The notes under the pieces are model-generated. The model was not told where the DNA came from. It searched no databases and saw only the letters and a program-made list of their open reading frames with translations. A stretch of DNA of 7,521 nt from Chloroflexia bacterium. GTDB lineage: Bacteria > Chloroflexota > Chloroflexia > Thermomicrobiales > CFX8. The translations under genes were made by a program, and so were the position numbers. Below, in pieces: positions 5,722-7,521 of the stretch (position 1 is its first letter; each line of letters starts with the position of its first letter). Location: NCBI GenBank assembly GCA_013696045.1, contig JACCZH010000526.1, forward strand, positions 1 to 7,521, given 5' to 3'.

Positions 5722-7347
5722 CTACCCACCCAGACTCACATAACGAAGGTCGAACGTTGTCAATGGGTGTGCTTCGTAGCCGACGACTTCCGACCGGGCC
5801 GCACTACCCACATTCAGGAAGTACGGGATCAACACGGGGCCCTCTTCAGAGAGAATCTGCTGCGCTTCCTGGTACAGTGCGCCGCGCTGCTCATCGTCGA
5901 GCTCCGCCCGGGCCGCAAACAAGGTCTCGTCAAGTTTCTGGTTGCTATATGCGTATTCGTTGAAGGAGCCGTCTGTCGTGAAGAACGGCACCATTTGGCT
6001 GTCGAGTGTTGGACGCATACCCCAATACCCGATGTAGAGCGGTCCCTGCTTGTAGACCTGGGCGATGAAGGTGTCGTAGTCGATCGTCTGGACGTTGAAG
6101 GTGATGCCCGCTTCCCTGACCAGTTCCTGGATGATGACGGCAGTATCGGCGCGGATGGACCGGTCAGTGGCCGCGACAAGCTCGAATTCGAAGCCATCTG
6201 GGAGCCCCGCTTCCGCCAGGAGTGCTTTTGCCCGGTCGATGTCACGCTCCCGCGGCTCGGTATTCCAGGCAAAGGGGTGATTGGGCGGAACATTGTGATC
6301 GTTTGCGGTCGTTCCGTGCCCGAACAAGACCGTATTGACGAAGGCGGGCCGATCCATACAGTACTTGATCGCTTCGCGTACCTGTGGAATGTCGAATGGT
6401 GGCGTGTCTACCCGCATGATCATGGGAATCCAGGTGCCCGTTGGTACCTCATGGACCACCACTCCCTCGGACCCGGAAACCTGATCGTAGGCGGCAGGAG
6501 GAAGGTCATACATGATGTGCACGTCGCCATTCTGGAGCGCCGTGATCTCCGCTACCTCGTCTGGGAACGTACGCAATTCGATCTCATCCACCAGCCCGGC
6601 ATTGGGATCCCAGTGATCCGGGTTGCGGACGACGAGAACGTGCGAGCCAGGCACATATTCCGAGAGCATGAACGGGCCAGAGCCGATGGGCTCCGTCGCG
6701 AGGTTTTCTTCAGCTTCGGGCGCGACGACACGTGCCCAGCGCTGGGAAAGCTCGAGCGGGAAGTCAGCGTATGGCGCCGACAGCGTGAACACGACTGTCT
6801 GCGGGTCAGGCGCTTCGACCGATTCGATCGGTCCAAGCCCGCTTTGGCCCGGCGATCCCGTATCCGGATTGAGCACGCGAGAGATGGAAAATACGACATC
6901 ATCAGCCACGAGCTGCCGTCCGTTGGTAAATGTCGCATCGGTACGCAGCGTGAAGGTCCAGATATTTGCCTCGTCATTCGATGTCCACTCGGTCGCGAGC
7001 ATCGGCTGTAGGACGAGGTCGGGTCCGAGCCAAACGAGGTTGTCATAGATCCACGAGGTAATCGAGAACTCTGGCGCGTTGATTCCGAACGCTGGATCCA
7101 GTGACGAAGGGCTCTGGGACATGCTGGTGACCAGCCTGCCTCCAGACCGTTCAACGGTAGGGGTCCCTTGGGCTGCATTGACTCCGGACGCCGACAACGT
7201 TGCCATCGCGGCGGGCAAAGACAGTCCGAGTCCCGCCAGGCGCGCAATTGCGTCCCGGCGGGTCAGGCTACCCTGTCGGTACGCACTCACCAGGGATGAC
7301 AATGCTGATTCCTCGTTCAGGGTTTGTTCGTTGTGCTGACTTTTCAT
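5722..7347 (-). CDS. family 5 extracellular solute-binding protein (peptide/nickel/opine type), Tat-type signal
   Basis: A 541-residue extracytoplasmic receptor that delivers ligand to the permeases encoded downstream. The family 5 signature is clear: ATEWTSNDEANIWTFTLR (118-135), then FTNGRQLVADDVVFSISR (140-157), then IGSGPFMLSEY (221-231) and NPDHWDPN (242-249). The N-terminus is about 27 polar residues, then LTRRDAIARL with twin Arg R30-R31. A hydrophobic stretch (36-52) and an Ala-rich cleavage candidate (GVNAA, 55-59) follow. No Cys lies near the cleavage site, so it is not an evident lipoprotein. Tat export is the likely route, although the hydrophobic segment might also stay as an anchor. 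I chose ATG at 7345-7347 because GGAGGA (7354-7359) stands 6 nt ahead. The ATG at 7368 would overlap the previous stop as ATGA but has no ribosome binding site and would put the GGAGGA inside the gene. The ligand is unknown. Family members bind di/oligopeptides, nickel chelates, opines or sugars. Confidence 0.95.
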   Translation of the reverse strand: MKSQHNEQTLNEESALSSLVSAYRQGSLTRRDAIARLAGLGLSLPAAMATLSASGVNAAQGTPTVERSGGRLVTSMSQSPSSLDPAFGINAPEFSITSWIYDNLVWLGPDLVLQPMLATEWTSNDEANIWTFTLRTDATFTNGRQLVADDVVFSISRVLNPDTGSPGQSGLGPIESVEAPDPQTVVFTLSAPYADFPLELSQRWARVVAPEAEENLATEPIGSGPFMLSEYVPGSHVLVVRNPDHWDPNAGLVDEIELRTFPDEVAEITALQNGDVHIMYDLPPAAYDQVSGSEGVVVHEVPTGTWIPMIMRVDTPPFDIPQVREAIKYCMDRPAFVNTVLFGHGTTANDHNVPPNHPFAWNTEPRERDIDRAKALLAEAGLPDGFEFELVAATDRSIRADTAVIIQELVREAGITFNVQTIDYDTFIAQVYKQGPLYIGYWGMRPTLDSQMVPFFTTDGSFNEYAYSNQKLDETLFAARAELDDEQRGALYQEAQQILSEEGPVLIPYFLNVGSAARSEVVGYEAHPLTTFDLRYVSLGG

Positions 7348-7353
7348 CGATGT

Positions 7354-7359
7354 TCCTCC
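7354..7359 (-). promoter_or_regulatory. ribosome binding site deciding the binding-protein start
   Basis: GGAGGA on the minus strand lies 6 nt before the ATG at 7347 and just after the stop of the previous gene. It selects this ATG over the in-frame one at 7368. Confidence 0.8.
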
Positions 7360-7364
7360 AAGAA

Positions 7365-7520
7365 TCATTCGTGGGTTGTTACTGGGCCGTTCAAATCAGT
7401 AATCGCTGCGCAGGGACTCTCCTCGTCCTGTTCATACCTGGTACGAAACGCCGCATTCAGTGGGTCTGCCCGGGCCAGAACGGCCTCCACTCGTTCTCCC
7501 GCCTGATTTCCAACCATGGC
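7365..7520 (-). CDS. C-terminal end of an unidentified gene upstream in the operon (5' partial)
   Basis: On the minus strand an open frame enters from the right edge and ends with TGA at 7365-7367, giving 51 visible residues. They begin AMVGNQAGERVEAVLARADP, continue LNAAFRTRYEQDEESPCAA and end DLNGPVTTHE. The piece is charged and helix-like with no membrane segment or recognisable motif, and I cannot name the family. Its stop is 17 nt before the binding-protein ATG, so the two genes are almost certainly cotranscribed. An ATG at residue 2 could in principle start a 50-residue protein, but no upstream sequence is available to judge. That a real gene ends here is supported by the open frame and the tight spacing. 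The identity is open. Confidence 0.6.
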   Translation of the reverse strand, partial: AMVGNQAGERVEAVLARADPLNAAFRTRYEQDEESPCAAITDLNGPVTTHE

Positions 7521-7521
7521 C

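Noticed and set aside
5767..7011. 414-residue plus-strand frame antisense to the binding protein
   Set aside because: It is the mirror of a GC-rich real gene: rich in Arg, Asp and Val with no domain pattern, and fully covered by a confident family 5 binding protein.
7348..7368. Extension of the binding protein to the ATG at 7368 (ATGA overlap with the previous stop)
   Set aside because: No ribosome binding site precedes it, whereas GGAGGA is ideally placed for the ATG at 7347.
7368..7521. Possible promoter region for the operon ahead of the binding protein
   Set aside because: The stretch is an open coding frame ending 17 nt before the binding-protein start, and I see no convincing -35/-10 pair, so the promoter is more likely outside the window.

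Overview
The window is GC-rich and reads as one stretch of a minus-strand transport operon meeting the tail of a plus-strand gene near the left edge. The sequence alone does not fix the organism. The solute-binding protein has a long charged N-terminus followed by a twin-arginine signal with no lipobox, and the two ABC ATPases are fused. A sunset-type C-terminal domain lies next door. Together these fit Chloroflexota (Thermomicrobia-like) best, with Actinomycetota as the alternative. This placement is inference.

Layout, left to right. 2-178 (+): the C-terminal end of a protein with a sunset-type domain. 179-414: a convergent intergenic region with a strong 17-bp inverted repeat at 316-355. 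415-1581 (-, possibly starting at 1650): an M24/creatinase-fold hydrolase. 1650-3752 (-): a fused DppD-DppF type double ABC ATPase. 3745-4698 (-): a DppC-type permease. 4695-5642 (-): a DppB-type permease. 5643-5721: an intercistronic gap with a perfect 13-bp hairpin. 5722-7347 (-): a family 5 (peptide/nickel/opine type) solute-binding protein. 7365-7520 (-): the last 51 residues of an unidentified upstream gene.

Transcription of the minus-strand cluster runs from high to low coordinates: unknown gene, binding protein, permease B, permease C, double ATPase, M24 hydrolase. Junctions are tight: 17 nt before the binding protein, a 4-nt ATGA overlap between the permeases, and an 8-nt overlap between permease C and the ATPase. 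The only larger internal gap is the 79 nt holding the hairpin. The operon promoter is therefore probably beyond the right edge. The genes form a complete ABC importer: capture (binding protein), channel (two permeases) and energy (fused ATPase). It is followed by a cytoplasmic hydrolase that could process the imported substrate. The substrate cannot be read from sequence. The hydrolase has lost the usual M24 metal ligands, so it is more likely a creatinase- or ectoine-hydrolase-like enzyme than a proline peptidase, and the ligand may be a small amidine, lactam or peptide-like compound.

I found no CRISPR array, mobile element, RNA gene or clearly undescribed system. The points most worth a second look are the metal-ligand-poor M24 protein, the two Cys4 motifs in the fused ATPase, the two strong hairpins, and the Tat-type, non-lipoprotein binding protein.
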